From contig NZ_NPOA01000003.1 in the NCBI RefSeq assembly GCF_002287375.1, forward strand, positions 1 through 64,000: DNA of 64,000 nt, read 5' to 3'. The notes beneath the pieces are model-generated. The model did not search any database, was not told the DNA's origin, and saw only the letters and a list, made by a program, of their open reading frames with translations. Position numbers and translations under genes: made by a program. Origin of the DNA: Virgibacillus profundi (GTDB lineage: Bacteria > Bacillota > Bacilli > Bacillales > Amphibacillaceae). How positions within the stretch are numbered: position 1 is the first letter of the stretch; each line of letters starts with the position of its first letter. Below are positions 1 through 7,661 of the stretch, piece by piece.

Positions 1-5
1 GACAT
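1..5 (-). CDS. Start codon of a gene running off the left edge (second YycO-like copy)
   Basis: Only the first five bases of this reverse-strand gene are inside the window: ATG followed by TC. A good ribosome binding site (AAGGGGAG, 7 nt before the ATG) lies just inside. The start and its upstream DNA are identical to those of the YycO-like gene that starts at 3771. The missing gene is therefore probably a paralogue, perhaps the intact one. The coding sequence cannot be seen. Confidence 0.55.
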
Positions 6-269
6 AATAAATCTCCCCTTGTTTTAACTTTCTAACCCCAATATATAAATGAAACAATAAGAAATAGTTAAATGAACCTTAAGAAAGTCTTAAGATTGCA
101 TTTAAAATCACTTTGTTTGGTTATCTACTTTATAATATTGAAGTTTGTTAGTTTATATAAGCAACCTGGGAAATATTTGGGTATAGGGCTGAGGGCGTAT
201 TTTCAACGGGAAACGTCTTACGGTAATTGAAAGATATTAAAGAAAGTAGAATAGCAAGTGTTTAGAAAA
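1..269. repeat. Direct repeat, copy A
   Basis: Bases 1-218 are identical to 3767-3984. The copies then differ over about 22 bases (219-240) and match again to 269/4035. The repeat carries the start codon, ribosome binding site and upstream region of a reverse-strand gene. Because copy A begins at the window edge, its true left end is unknown. The two copies bracket 3.5 kb of decayed mobile DNA and small genes, so this looks like a segmental duplication or the scar of a recombination event. Confidence 0.95.
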
Positions 270-285
270 GTATTTAAAAAGGGCT

Positions 286-568
286 AAGGAATTTCATTCG
301 GTACTTTTATTCCTAACAGTTTACATCCTCATATGATTAGACATACGGGAGGCCATGCATTTATTAGAGACTAGAGTAAACTTGGTTTATATTAGAGATT
401 TATTAGGACATGTGAATGTTACTACAACCGAAAGTTATTTGTGGGGCAAATACAGAAACAAAAAGAAAAGCATTACAATTTTCATATATGGAAATTGTAA
501 AACAAGATGTTTCTATGTGGTTTGAGGATACCGATCTATTAAACTGGTTAGATGATTTTTGTAGATAG
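286..568 (+). pseudogene. Tyrosine recombinase (integrase) C-terminal relic, frameshifted
   Basis: No intact ORF exists, but three adjacent frames give pieces of a tyrosine recombinase catalytic domain. The first is HPHMIRHTGGHAFI near 322-363, matching the H-x-x-R box. Next comes NLVYIRDLLGHVNVTTTESY near 379-438, matching the LGH box and the strand before the catalytic tyrosine. The last is ANTETKRKALQ through LLNWLDDFCR, ending in TAG at 568. The frame shifts at least twice and an in-frame stop is present, so it is dead. The tail resembles integrases of transposon-borne three-recombinase sets (family knowledge). The N-terminal half is absent. Confidence 0.8.
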
Positions 569-579
569 AATTTAAAAAT

Positions 580-642
580 TATGGAAAGATATTTCTTATC
601 TAAACCACGAATTCAGTACTTTTTTGGAGATATCTTTCCATA
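580..642. repeat. 13-bp perfect inverted repeat
   Basis: TATGGAAAGATAT (580-592) is the exact reverse complement of 630-642, with a 37-nt spacer. It sits just after the recombinase relic and before the IS21 relic. It may be a weak terminator or the footprint of an element end. No flanking target duplication was found. Confidence 0.6.
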
Positions 643-654
643 AACAAAAACTTT

Positions 655-953
655 CTATAATTTCCCACGCCAGGCGGGCCTAGAATAATCAAATTGTACA
701 ACTGATCTAGCCATGTAAACTCTGTTAATTGATGGAGCTGTTTCTTGCTTAGAGATTGCTGTCCATTTCAAGCGTTTTTCAATTTGTTTCTCTTCGTGAC
801 GTTTCTGTTCGTATGCGGTTAGATGTTGTAAGAAACCCCGGTATGTCCAATCTTCTGATCCGGCTTGTTGAATCAGAGAAGGCAGATAATTTGCCGTCTC
901 TGATTACCGTAATGTGCGCAATTTTGCTGCAGTTGTTCAAGGGATTGCGTCAT
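655..953 (-). pseudogene. istB: IS21-family istB (transposition helper ATPase), N-terminal remnant
   Basis: Reading the reverse strand from ATG at 953, with a GGAGG site 8 nt before it, gives MTQSLEQLQQNCAHYGN. After frameshifts it continues through AYEQKRHEEKQIEKRLKW and KKQLHQLTEFTWLDQLYN to LIILGPPGVGN, the Walker A loop of IstB. The conserved GKT lysine and threonine are lost and the rest of the ATPase is missing. IstB proteins are AAA+ helpers that guide the IstA transposase. The start overlaps the istA stop as ATGA, the normal IS21 arrangement. The gene is clearly inactive. Confidence 0.8.
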
Positions 954-1274
954 ACCATTGCCCCTCCTTTCAACACATCCAGATAACGATTCAATTCTCT
1001 TGACTCTGGCCGTATGTCAATTAGCGCAGGATCAACATCATGTAGTGTCTTGATTTCCTTAACTGGATCTATTATGAATCCAGCCTTTTTACCCGTGTTT
1101 TTGTAGAAGCCATTCATTCCGCTATTTCTTCCGGTGACTTTTCCAAATATTTATAAAAAGTCATTCTGGATATCCCCAACTTCCTGGCGATGCGCCGTAT
1201 CTGAATCCTTGTTCTTTATATTGCTTGATCTTTATATACATTTTTAGAATTTCCACCTTTTCAACTTCCTCCAT
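950..1274 (-). pseudogene. istA: IS21-family istA (transposase), internally deleted remnant
   Basis: From ATG at 1274 the reverse strand encodes MEEVEKVEILKMYIKIKQYKEQGF, then, one frame over, IRRIARKLGISRMTFYKYLE, which is the IstA N-terminal helix-turn-helix. Soon after comes DPVKEIKTLHDVDPALIDIR and RELNRYLDVLKGGAMV, the normal IstA C-terminus, ending in a TGA that overlaps the istB start. The whole DDE catalytic core between these parts is deleted. This is a fossil, not a mobile element. Confidence 0.78.
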
Positions 1275-1788
1275 TACTGATAGTCAACATGATTGATTAT
1301 ATAGTAATGAAGTGAATTCTCAATGGGGAGAACGACCAGGTGCGATGTTTTGATAGGTGCTGCCCCTGGAGGGGTAGCACCTATCGAATGCGAAATGACC
1401 TACCCCACTATCTCAATAAAGTGTCCATTCTTATCTAGCAGAAATAGTCTATTATAGTTTAGCAGTTACAGATATGAATGTGTTTTACAAGATAATTATG
1501 ACACAGGGGTTCCATCAGATTAGAACTCCTTTTATTATAAATCTAGAGGTTTTTTCTATAATTTAACTAATATTTTTAAAAATAGTAATATAGTAATATA
1601 CTTTCGATGATTTACAACATTAATCGACATTTTTTAGTGTTGTAGATTAATAGAATAAAAAGCGCAGTGGGATTTCATGGGTATTTATAACTATTGAAAT
1701 TTTTTCGTTAATTTGACTGATATAAAATGATGGTTTATTGTAATAATTGTTATATAATTTTAATAATTCACACAGGAGGTTGTTATTT
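1275..1788. other. Gene-free stretch with a strong hairpin
   Basis: No intact gene is seen. A 15-bp hairpin (1352-1366 paired with 1371-1385, TGGA loop, one G-U pair) stands out but has no T-run. Just beyond it, the reverse strand at about 1400-1456 reads LFLLDKNGHFIEIVG followed by a stop. This resembles the last strand of a VOC/glyoxalase domain and may be a gene-end fossil. It is too short to be certain. The last 100 bases are the AT-rich promoter region of the next gene. Confidence 0.4.
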
Positions 1789-2613
1789 ATGAAAGCAATA
1801 TTTTCTTCTTTCGCTATTATTTTAAGCATCGCATTTGTAAGTTTTGGATTTGCAAATGTTAGTTATGCAGCAGAATCAAACGACAAAGTGGTTAATATTA
1901 GTGAAACAGATCGTGATTGGTTAAATGGCTTGGGCTTCTCTAATGAAGAAATTAATATTATGTCAGACGTATCATTTAACCATATTAAAGAACAATTCAA
2001 AGGTGAAAAAGGTGAAATAGTAACAAAAAAAGAAGAGTATTACAAAATTAATAAAAAAGAAACTGTGAAACTGTCGAAGCAAGAGGCTTTAAGTGGGATA
2101 AAATTGGCAAAACAACTTAACAAATACAACCTTTTATCTGGCGGTTACGATACAGAAACAGATAGCTGGATTAAACAGACTTTATCGGTTTCATATATTG
2201 GAAATGGTAAATATCTAGCAAAAACGAGATATGAGTGGTTATATCAACCAGCTGCTACTTTTTCCGATGCTATTGCAATTACACACGATGACAATGTTGA
2301 TGTAGACAATAATAGTTTCTTTTCTGAACATAGGAGTGGGAGTGGCTATGAGTTTGATTATGGAGCTGACAGAAGTAACTATTATGGCTTAGGAGATAAA
2401 TTTGATTTAAAGAGATCAATTCCAGCTACAGGATTCATGTATTATGAATTCAAACGAGATAAAACAAGTGATAATACTGCTGATTTGTATGGTCACTATA
2501 CTCATGCCACTTCACCTGGAGGATTTAATATTTCTTTATCTTTAGGAGTACTCTCCTTAAGTGGAGTAACTGAAACACAGGCTACAGATACAGCTGTTGA
2601 TGTAACTTATTAA
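1789..2613 (+). CDS. Secreted protein of unknown function
   Basis: 274 residues. I chose the ATG at 1789 because AGGAGG lies 8-9 nt before it; a longer in-frame start at 1747 would bury this site. The protein begins MKAIFSSFAIILSIAFVSFGFANVSYAAES, a clear Sec signal peptide with a probable cut after SYA. The mature part has a short lysine-rich stretch, then a Gly/Tyr/Asp-rich region with many aromatic residues, suggesting an extracellular beta-rich fold. No membrane anchor or sorting motif is present. I do not recognise a family. It stands alone, with its own terminator, in a region of transferred or decayed DNA. Confidence 0.8.
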   Translation: MKAIFSSFAIILSIAFVSFGFANVSYAAESNDKVVNISETDRDWLNGLGFSNEEINIMSDVSFNHIKEQFKGEKGEIVTKKEEYYKINKKETVKLSKQEALSGIKLAKQLNKYNLLSGGYDTETDSWIKQTLSVSYIGNGKYLAKTRYEWLYQPAATFSDAIAITHDDNVDVDNNSFFSEHRSGSGYEFDYGADRSNYYGLGDKFDLKRSIPATGFMYYEFKRDKTSDNTADLYGHYTHATSPGGFNISLSLGVLSLSGVTETQATDTAVDVTY

Positions 2614-2623
2614 AATTAAAAAT

Positions 2624-2668
2624 AAACAATGCTAATCACTATGATTTGTGATTAGCATTGTTTTTATG
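2624..2668 (+). terminator. Intrinsic terminator after the secreted protein
   Basis: A 16-bp perfect stem (2624-2639 with 2648-2663) with an 8-nt loop is followed by a T-run. It starts 11 nt after the stop codon. Confidence 0.9.
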
Positions 2669-2740
2669 ATTAGAATTTGTTATTGTAAGAAAATAAGAAT
2701 AATATTTTAAGTTTAGACAACGAGAAAGGTGCTGATTAAC

Positions 2741-2938
2741 TTGCCAAAGAAGTATGTAGTAATTTTAATTCTCAGTTTTTTACTTAATATTACAACAATA
2801 ATATTTTTGTTTATTCAGAGTTCCCAAATAAACGAAAACAATATGTTTTTAGAAACCATAGACAAGAAAATAGAAAGTTTAGATGACTCATTTGAAGATG
2901 CTATACCGAGATTAGAAAAAATGATACAGCAAAATTAA
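2741..2938 (+). CDS. Small single-pass membrane protein with a coiled-coil tail
   Basis: 65 residues from TTG at 2741, with GAGAAAGGTG about 9 nt upstream; a GTG at 2729 would overlap that site. Residues 5-25 (VVILILSFLLNITTIIFLFI) form one membrane segment. The rest is acidic and heptad-like (FLETIDKKIESLDDSFEDAIPRLEKMI), so a coiled coil is likely. Short proteins of this shape occur near phage and transposon genes, but no family is recognised. Confidence 0.55.
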   Translation: MPKKYVVILILSFLLNITTIIFLFIQSSQINENNMFLETIDKKIESLDDSFEDAIPRLEKMIQQN

Positions 2939-3094
2939 ATATAAAATCATCTTGTTTAAAACATATCTGTATCCCATCTTAACAAATATATTATTTCAAC
3001 AGTTCCGGTTTAATTGAAAAAGTAGCTTATAATTATTAGACAAGTGGAATACAACTACTTGAAATATTGCCATAGTAATATTGGTATAATAAAT

Positions 3095-3128
3095 TAACTA
3101 ATAACTAATAACTAATAACTAATAACTA
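3095..3128. repeat. TAACTAA heptamer tandem repeat, about 4.9 copies
   Basis: Four exact TAACTAA units (3095-3122) and a partial fifth. Each unit puts stop codons in several frames. Such short arrays change length by slippage. Confidence 0.9.
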
Positions 3129-3142
3129 TTAAGTGTATAAGC

Positions 3143-3180
3143 TCAAATAGCGTAGCGTGAGCTGTGTCTATTTGAACTTT
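3143..3180 (+). terminator. Terminator-like hairpin
   Basis: TCAAATAG (3143-3150) pairs with CTATTTGA (3168-3175) and is followed by ACTTTTTGG. No gene is seen immediately upstream on this strand. Confidence 0.4.
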
Positions 3181-3423
3181 TTGGTATCCAAAAGGGGGGG
3201 ATGAATGTGTTTCAATAAGAGAATTATACTTTACGGAATTTGGTTATTGCTTCATTGATGAGTGAAGGGTACATACAACCCAAATTAAATAAAACCAGAC
3301 AAATATGTAAAGATACACTTTATTCCAACAAACGGGGTTATTTTGCAAATTAGAACGGATTTTCCCACGCTATCTCAGACGAAATCCTGTGCAAAGTGCA
3401 AATACCCACCCATTTATTTACAA

Positions 3424-3771
3424 TTAGCTGTTGGTGGCAAATAACCCAATTAGATTGTAACGATAGTTTTCTTTTAAAGCTTCAATTCTTTTCATATAAT
3501 TAGTCATTTTATTAAATTCAGTTTTATTAACTGTCCAACAGTAGATTGCGCATGTTGCATTTTTAAATAATCCTTCATTTATATTTTCACTAACAAATCC
3601 ACCAATAAACGGATTTCCTGGCCCCTTTCTCCCAAAGCTGTAAACTTGCGATAAATTCTCGTCAAAGGCTATGGATGCATGGTTGTATGGCTTCTTTGTA
3701 TATAGTTTTATTGTTTTTGTAAATAATGTACCTGTATCAGTTAATAGTACATATACCTTTTTTTCTGACAT
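3424..3771 (-). pseudogene. YycO-like permuted papain-fold hydrolase, C-terminally truncated
   Basis: 115 residues starting MSEKKVYVLLTDTGTLFTKTIKLYTKKPYNHASIAFDE. This matches the N-terminal half of a Firmicute family of about 190-200 residues related to permuted NlpC/P60 (YiiX/YycO-like) hydrolases. The conserved histidine in YNHASIA is present. The reading ends at YRYNLIGLFATNS, where family members continue to a Phe-Phe-Cys-Ser-Gln-Phe box with the catalytic cysteine. That half is lacking, so the product should be inactive. The start and upstream region duplicate window bases 1-218. It may be an expressed fragment, but I treat it as a pseudogene. Confidence 0.65.
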
Positions 3772-4035
3772 AATAAATCTCCCCTTGTTTTAACTTTCTA
3801 ACCCCAATATATAAATGAAACAATAAGAAATAGTTAAATGAACCTTAAGAAAGTCTTAAGATTGCATTTAAAATCACTTTGTTTGGTTATCTACTTTATA
3901 ATATTGAAGTTTGTTAGTTTATATAAGCAACCTGGGAAATATTTGGGTATAGGGCTGAGGGCGTATTTTCAACGGGAAACGTCTGGCACAATTGAGAAAA
4001 TATTGGAGAAAGTAGAATAGCAAGTGTTTAGAAAA
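3767..4035. repeat. Direct repeat, copy B
   Basis: Identical to 1-218, then a 22-base divergent patch (3985-4006), then identical again to 4035. An in-frame reading of 60 codons (3838-4020) lies inside but has no ribosome binding site. In copy A the divergent patch stops the same reading six codons earlier. Confidence 0.95.
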
Positions 4036-4039
4036 TAAA

Positions 4040-4080
4040 AAAAGCTGTTAATTCTCAATGGAGATTTAACGGCTTTTTAG
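4040..4080. terminator. Bidirectional terminator
   Basis: AAAAGCTGTTAA (4040-4051) pairs with TTAACGGCTTTT (4066-4077), with one G-U pair and T-runs on both strands. It lies at the 3' end of the Uma2 gene. Confidence 0.8.
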
Positions 4081-4081
4081 T

Positions 4082-4663
4082 TTAATCAAGAAAAGAGAAA
4101 GTATCTTCTATAGAGAATTTTATATCAGGGAAAAGGGTGGATTGAAAAAGTTGATTTTCAAGGTCGAAAATCTCTTCTAAATGATAGGAATTTGAATGTA
4201 GTACATATTTTTCAATGTTCTTGTTGTGAGGGTCGATAATTAAATATTCTTTAACACCGGCTTTTTCATAATAGTTTCGTTTGAATAATCGATCGTTTCG
4301 AGCAGTACTTGGGGACAGAACTTCAATAATAAGATCCGGAGAACCATAACATCTCTTATTGCGCAATTTATTTTTATCACATACAACAGAAATGTCCGGG
4401 AGAACAGTTACATCTTTGTTTCCTTTTTTATCATCTTTAAAAGGAAAAATAACTTGAAGATTACTTCCAAATACTTGGCAAGTCTTTCCTTTAAGTGCAT
4501 TACCGAATGCGACAATTAAATTAGCAACAACACCTTCATGTTCATAAGAGGCAGGTGACATAAAAACAGGAGCTCCTTCATAGAGTTCCGCCCTTTCCTC
4601 TTCCTTTACGTAATCTAAAAATTCTTCCAGTGAATAGTATTTATTTTTATCCAACTGAGACAT
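4082..4663 (-). CDS. Uma2-family (DUF820) PD-(D/E)XK nuclease-like protein
   Basis: 193 residues. The restriction-endonuclease-like core is visible: LPDISVV (the PD), then SPDLIIEVLSPST (the E-x-x-S of this family), then YYEKAGVKEYLIIDP. The N-terminal YSLEEFLDYVKEEERAELYEGAPVFM and SYEHEGVVANLIVAF are typical of Uma2 proteins. These are very common in cyanobacteria and scattered in Bacillaceae, and their biological role is not settled. The length is normal. It is monocistronic with its own terminator, and a GAAAGGAG site precedes the ATG. Confidence 0.85.
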   Translation of the reverse strand: MSQLDKNKYYSLEEFLDYVKEEERAELYEGAPVFMSPASYEHEGVVANLIVAFGNALKGKTCQVFGSNLQVIFPFKDDKKGNKDVTVLPDISVVCDKNKLRNKRCYGSPDLIIEVLSPSTARNDRLFKRNYYEKAGVKEYLIIDPHNKNIEKYVLHSNSYHLEEIFDLENQLFQSTLFPDIKFSIEDTFSFLD

Positions 4664-4839
4664 TTATTTTTCTCCTTTCCAAGAATGTTCTTGAATATAA
4701 TTTTACCTAGTATGGCATGAGGGTGCAAGTACAAATGCATTTATAAGTGAATATTACAAAATATTCGGGAGGAATTATGTAAAGGAAGATTTTACGTGAT
4801 AGTATAGAATAATAATAGGAAAAGGGAGGGGGCATTTAA

Positions 4840-5067
4840 ATGGGAGTATGTAACATCGACCATTCGCGTGAAGATGTTGTGAAAAAGCTGAAGAGCCAGG
4901 AAAACTTTTTACCAGAAGAGTTAAATAAAAAAATACATCACTTTCTAAAAAAGGAACATTCGCAGGAAACATTAAACGAGGTTTTCCATCTATTGAAGAA
5001 ATACGACCTTGCTGAAAAATCAGAACAGGAAGACAGAAATGAAAAATTTAGTGCACTTATTGGTTGA
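4840..5067 (+). CDS. Small conserved Bacillaceae protein of unknown function
   Basis: 75 residues, ATG at 4840 with AAAGGGAGGGGG upstream. The sequence (KLKSQENFLPEELNKKIHHFLKKEHSQETLNEVFHLLKKYDLA) is all-helical and charged, with no signal or membrane segment. I recall similar unnamed proteins in related bacilli. No function can be proposed. It is monocistronic with a terminator. Confidence 0.75.
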   Translation: MGVCNIDHSREDVVKKLKSQENFLPEELNKKIHHFLKKEHSQETLNEVFHLLKKYDLAEKSEQEDRNEKFSALIG

Positions 5068-5077
5068 AGGCTATAAA

Positions 5078-5110
5078 AAAGACTCCCATTTTAAACTAGT
5101 GGGAGTCTTT
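5078..5110. terminator. Bidirectional terminator
   Basis: AAAGACTCCCA (5078-5088) pairs with TGGGAGTCTTT (5100-5110). It separates two convergent genes. Confidence 0.9.
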
Positions 5111-5118
5111 AAAGTATG

Positions 5119-6252
5119 CTATTTCTGTTTCGCAGCCTGTGTCATCTGATGCCAAATCGATCCTTCTGCTTTTTTGCCGCCTTCAATTCGAGCCAGAGCC
5201 ATTTTTACCTGCATACGAACTTCAAATTCTGGGTCATCCATCGCCTGTTGCAATGCAGGTATTGCTGTTTCGTCTCCAATTTCATATAAGAACATGGCTG
5301 CACGCCAGCGTACGAGACGGTTTTTATCTGATAATGTATGGATCATTTCAGGCATTGCTTCCTTAAAGCCAAGATCTGATAAACAGTCACCAGCAGTACG
5401 TCGAACGTTAACTGCTTTATCCTTCAATGCTTTATACAGATACGGCAGCGTTTCCGGTTCTTCGATCACTCCTAAATAGGCAGTGGCAAGCCTGCGAATC
5501 GAAGCTTTTTCGTCATCCAATGCTTTGTCCAAAACTGGAAAATCAGCTTCTGTTGGATCCATTCTGTCCAATGCTGCATAACGATCTTTCCAGTTAGGCT
5601 GATCCAGCATATCGAGTGTTACCTTTTTGCCTTTTCTTTTCTCTTCCACGGGTTCATTTGAAAAAGCAAGTTTTACTAGATCTGATAGACGCTCAGAATC
5701 ATAGGTTGCAGCTAATTCTTCCACAACATCCTGGCCAATTTCTTCAACTTCCCCGTACCGAGGACTTTGTTCCACCCATTTTCTTTCCATCAAATAATTA
5801 TCAGAGGCACTTGATGCTTCCATTACAGAGGTCATAAATCTCTCAGGAAGTCCAAAGCGTTCTTCGTTATCGCCTTCCTGTAATTTCACTTGTGTAGGAA
5901 TATTGCGAAATATTTGAATGAATACTTTCACTTCTCCAAATGCGTCTTCCATGTCAGTATTCTCACCCGAAAATAAATCAGTAGTTTCCACGGAAGAACC
6001 TAAAACATTCTTTACTTCAGGGAGGATTTCTTCCCAGGGAACCCGCGCATTACGTTCAAGTGCTATAAAATCTATTACACGATAAAGACCTTTCACTCCA
6101 TTAATTTCAAATAGTTCTTTAATATATTCAGGAGCACTGTCCAGATTATCTTTAAGCTTATAATTTTCAGTTATTCCATCAGCCAATTGTTCATCAACAT
6201 TGATTTTCATTGAATATGGGCTTGGTGTCGGTTCGATCGATACAATCTTCAT
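5119..6252 (-). CDS. cvfC: Conserved virulence factor C family protein with HEAT repeats
   Basis: 377 residues from ATG at 6252, chosen because GGGGGA sits 7-8 nt before it; an upstream in-frame ATG at 6273 lacks a good site. The N-terminus (MKIVSIEPTPSPYSMKINVDEQL ... NGVKGLYRVIDFIALER) is the small Nfu/NifU N-terminal-like fold. The second half (about 220-370) is a chain of HEAT-like repeats: DRYAALDRMDPTEADFPVLDKALDDE, SIRRLATAYLGVIEEPETLPYLYKAL, VNVRRTAGDCLSDLGFKEAMPEMIHTL. This is the CvfC/YpgR architecture. CvfC affects virulence in Staphylococcus aureus, but its molecular role is unknown. It is probably cytosolic and monocistronic. Confidence 0.85.
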   Translation of the reverse strand: MKIVSIEPTPSPYSMKINVDEQLADGITENYKLKDNLDSAPEYIKELFEINGVKGLYRVIDFIALERNARVPWEEILPEVKNVLGSSVETTDLFSGENTDMEDAFGEVKVFIQIFRNIPTQVKLQEGDNEERFGLPERFMTSVMEASSASDNYLMERKWVEQSPRYGEVEEIGQDVVEELAATYDSERLSDLVKLAFSNEPVEEKRKGKKVTLDMLDQPNWKDRYAALDRMDPTEADFPVLDKALDDEKASIRRLATAYLGVIEEPETLPYLYKALKDKAVNVRRTAGDCLSDLGFKEAMPEMIHTLSDKNRLVRWRAAMFLYEIGDETAIPALQQAMDDPEFEVRMQVKMALARIEGGKKAEGSIWHQMTQAAKQK

Positions 6253-6355
6253 TTCACATTCCCCCTTCGACATAACTCTATATAAATGTTAACAAAGAAA
6301 TAAGGAATTATCCATTACAGCGTACTGCAGTGACCTCAGCTGGCTTTTGACATGA

Positions 6356-7579
6356 TCAGCCCGTTTTCTTTATTAAATTCCTTTTTTCTTTAATCGGATC
6401 GACCTGTATAAATAAGATGGAATAGACTATCGTAAAGATTATATAAGTTATTCCAACAATGAAGCTTAATGTCCTCGGATCAAATACTTCCAATAGTAAT
6501 CCGGCCGCTCCCATTGAAATACCGAGCGAAGTATTGGATACCATTGCCGTCAAACCGAAAAAAGTGCCATGCCTTGATTTTGGTACAATTTTCATAATAA
6601 GTGTGCTCAAGCAAATATTGCTTATTCCTCCAACAAATGTGATGAATAATATGGTAAGAAGGGCCAAGGAGAAGGCTGGAACAACACTTAAAATCAAATG
6701 TCCCACACCTTCAAGAGCGATAAAAATAACAATAAGTGTAATTAGCTTCCGCTTGAGCAGATTAGAAAAGAAAGAACTCAGTACAAATCCTAATCCGAGA
6801 AAAGCATAAATAAACCCAACCCCTAAATCTCCCATTTGAAAAATATCAAGCGCGTATACACTCATCAGTACATTATCAATACCATTAGCCAATGGCATGG
6901 TCAGTTCAATAATAAGAAACACAATAAGTGCAGAGGATCCGAAAATCAGCTTCCAAGCAGACGTGGTGTGTTGCGTTGGTATACTTGTTTTGGTGGCTGC
7001 AGCTGCTGGCGGTGTAATCTTTGATAGAAAGAATGCCGACAGCAGAAAGCTAATTCCATCTAAAAAGAAAGGAACATGTAAACCAAATAAATAGGATATA
7101 ATTCCACCAGAACTTGAACCTAAAACAAGGACACCACCAACCATAATTTGCTCAATTGCATTTACATACAGCAGCCGATCCTGCTTAACCACCCGAGGTA
7201 TCGATGCCATTCTTGCTGGTGCGTATAGTGCTTCCCCAGCTGCTAAACAAAATGCGCTGATAAATACTATCCATAAATGTTCTGGACCTTGAACAAAGAT
7301 AGGAGATATAGCAAATGGGATTCGTATTAAATCGATCGTGATTAATAATTTCTTTTTTGAAAATCGATCTGCCAGTTTCCCTCCAATTGGTGCAAGCAAT
7401 AAAAAAGGTGCCATCCGAATCGCAAAGAGTATTCCGATAGCAAAGCCTGAACCAGTAATTTGGTAGAGCAGTGTAAGGGTTGCGACTTGTGTGAATCTAT
7501 ATCCAATTCCGCTGACAGTACCAGCCCAGAACAAGTTTTGATAATTTTTCTCCATTTTCCATGCCTTCCAGTTATTCAT
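6356..7579 (-). CDS. MFS efflux transporter
   Basis: 407 residues with about 12 membrane segments. The MFS loop signature is seen after TM2 (GGKLADRFSKKKLL). The long first half followed by a weaker second half is typical of the MFS_3/enterobactin-exporter-like drug efflux group. The substrate cannot be read from the sequence. The gene lies directly downstream of an ArsR-type regulator on the same strand. It has its own copy of the ATCTAATTAGAT operator 25 bp before its start, so it is probably repressed by that regulator and induced by its ligand. The ATG at 7579 is used; a second ATG eight codons in is also possible. Confidence 0.85.
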   Translation of the reverse strand: MNNWKAWKMEKNYQNLFWAGTVSGIGYRFTQVATLTLLYQITGSGFAIGILFAIRMAPFLLLAPIGGKLADRFSKKKLLITIDLIRIPFAISPIFVQGPEHLWIVFISAFCLAAGEALYAPARMASIPRVVKQDRLLYVNAIEQIMVGGVLVLGSSSGGIISYLFGLHVPFFLDGISFLLSAFFLSKITPPAAAATKTSIPTQHTTSAWKLIFGSSALIVFLIIELTMPLANGIDNVLMSVYALDIFQMGDLGVGFIYAFLGLGFVLSSFFSNLLKRKLITLIVIFIALEGVGHLILSVVPAFSLALLTILFITFVGGISNICLSTLIMKIVPKSRHGTFFGLTAMVSNTSLGISMGAAGLLLEVFDPRTLSFIVGITYIIFTIVYSILFIQVDPIKEKRNLIKKTG

Positions 7580-7603
7580 ATATACTCACCTAATTTCACG
7601 CTT

Positions 7604-7615
7604 ATCTAATTAGAT
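7604..7615. promoter_or_regulatory. Palindromic operator upstream of the MFS gene
   Basis: ATCTAATTAGAT is a perfect 12-bp palindrome 25 bp before the MFS start. The identical word occurs 37 bp upstream of the ArsR gene (8268-8279). Two identical palindromes in front of a regulator and its neighbour are best explained as the regulator's binding site. Confidence 0.75.
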
Positions 7616-7618
7616 TTG

Positions 7619-7656
7619 CAAAAGAAAGCCCTGGCTAAAATGACTAACCAAGGCAT
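7619..7656 (-). terminator. Terminator after the ArsR gene
   Basis: On the reverse strand an 11-12 bp imperfect stem (GCCTTGGTTAG with TTAGCCAGGGC, containing G-U pairs) is followed by TTTCTTTT. It should uncouple the regulator transcript from the MFS transcript. Confidence 0.7.
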
Positions 7657-7661
7657 TTGGA

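Larger units (their letters stand above)
2939..3423. other. Gene-free stretch with a heptamer repeat and a hairpin
   Basis: 485 bases with no convincing gene. It contains the heptamer repeat at 3095-3128 and a hairpin at 3143-3175. At 3188-3214 there is a purine-rich AAAAGGGGGGG followed by a five-codon ORF (ATG to TAA) of unknown meaning. The part next to the truncated gene (3350-3423) may hold its decayed 3' end. Confidence 0.45.

Noticed and set aside
756-986. 76-codon forward ORF
   Set aside because: It is antisense to the istB remnant, whose protein similarity explains the sequence.
1400-1456. VOC/glyoxalase-like C-terminal fragment on the reverse strand
   Set aside because: Only about 15 residues match the family pattern and the adjoining sequence gives no further match, so it could be chance.
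3838-4020. 60-codon ORF inside direct repeat copy B
   Set aside because: No ribosome binding site, no recognisable family, and in copy A the same reading is cut short. It is likely a by-product of upstream DNA of a reverse-strand gene.
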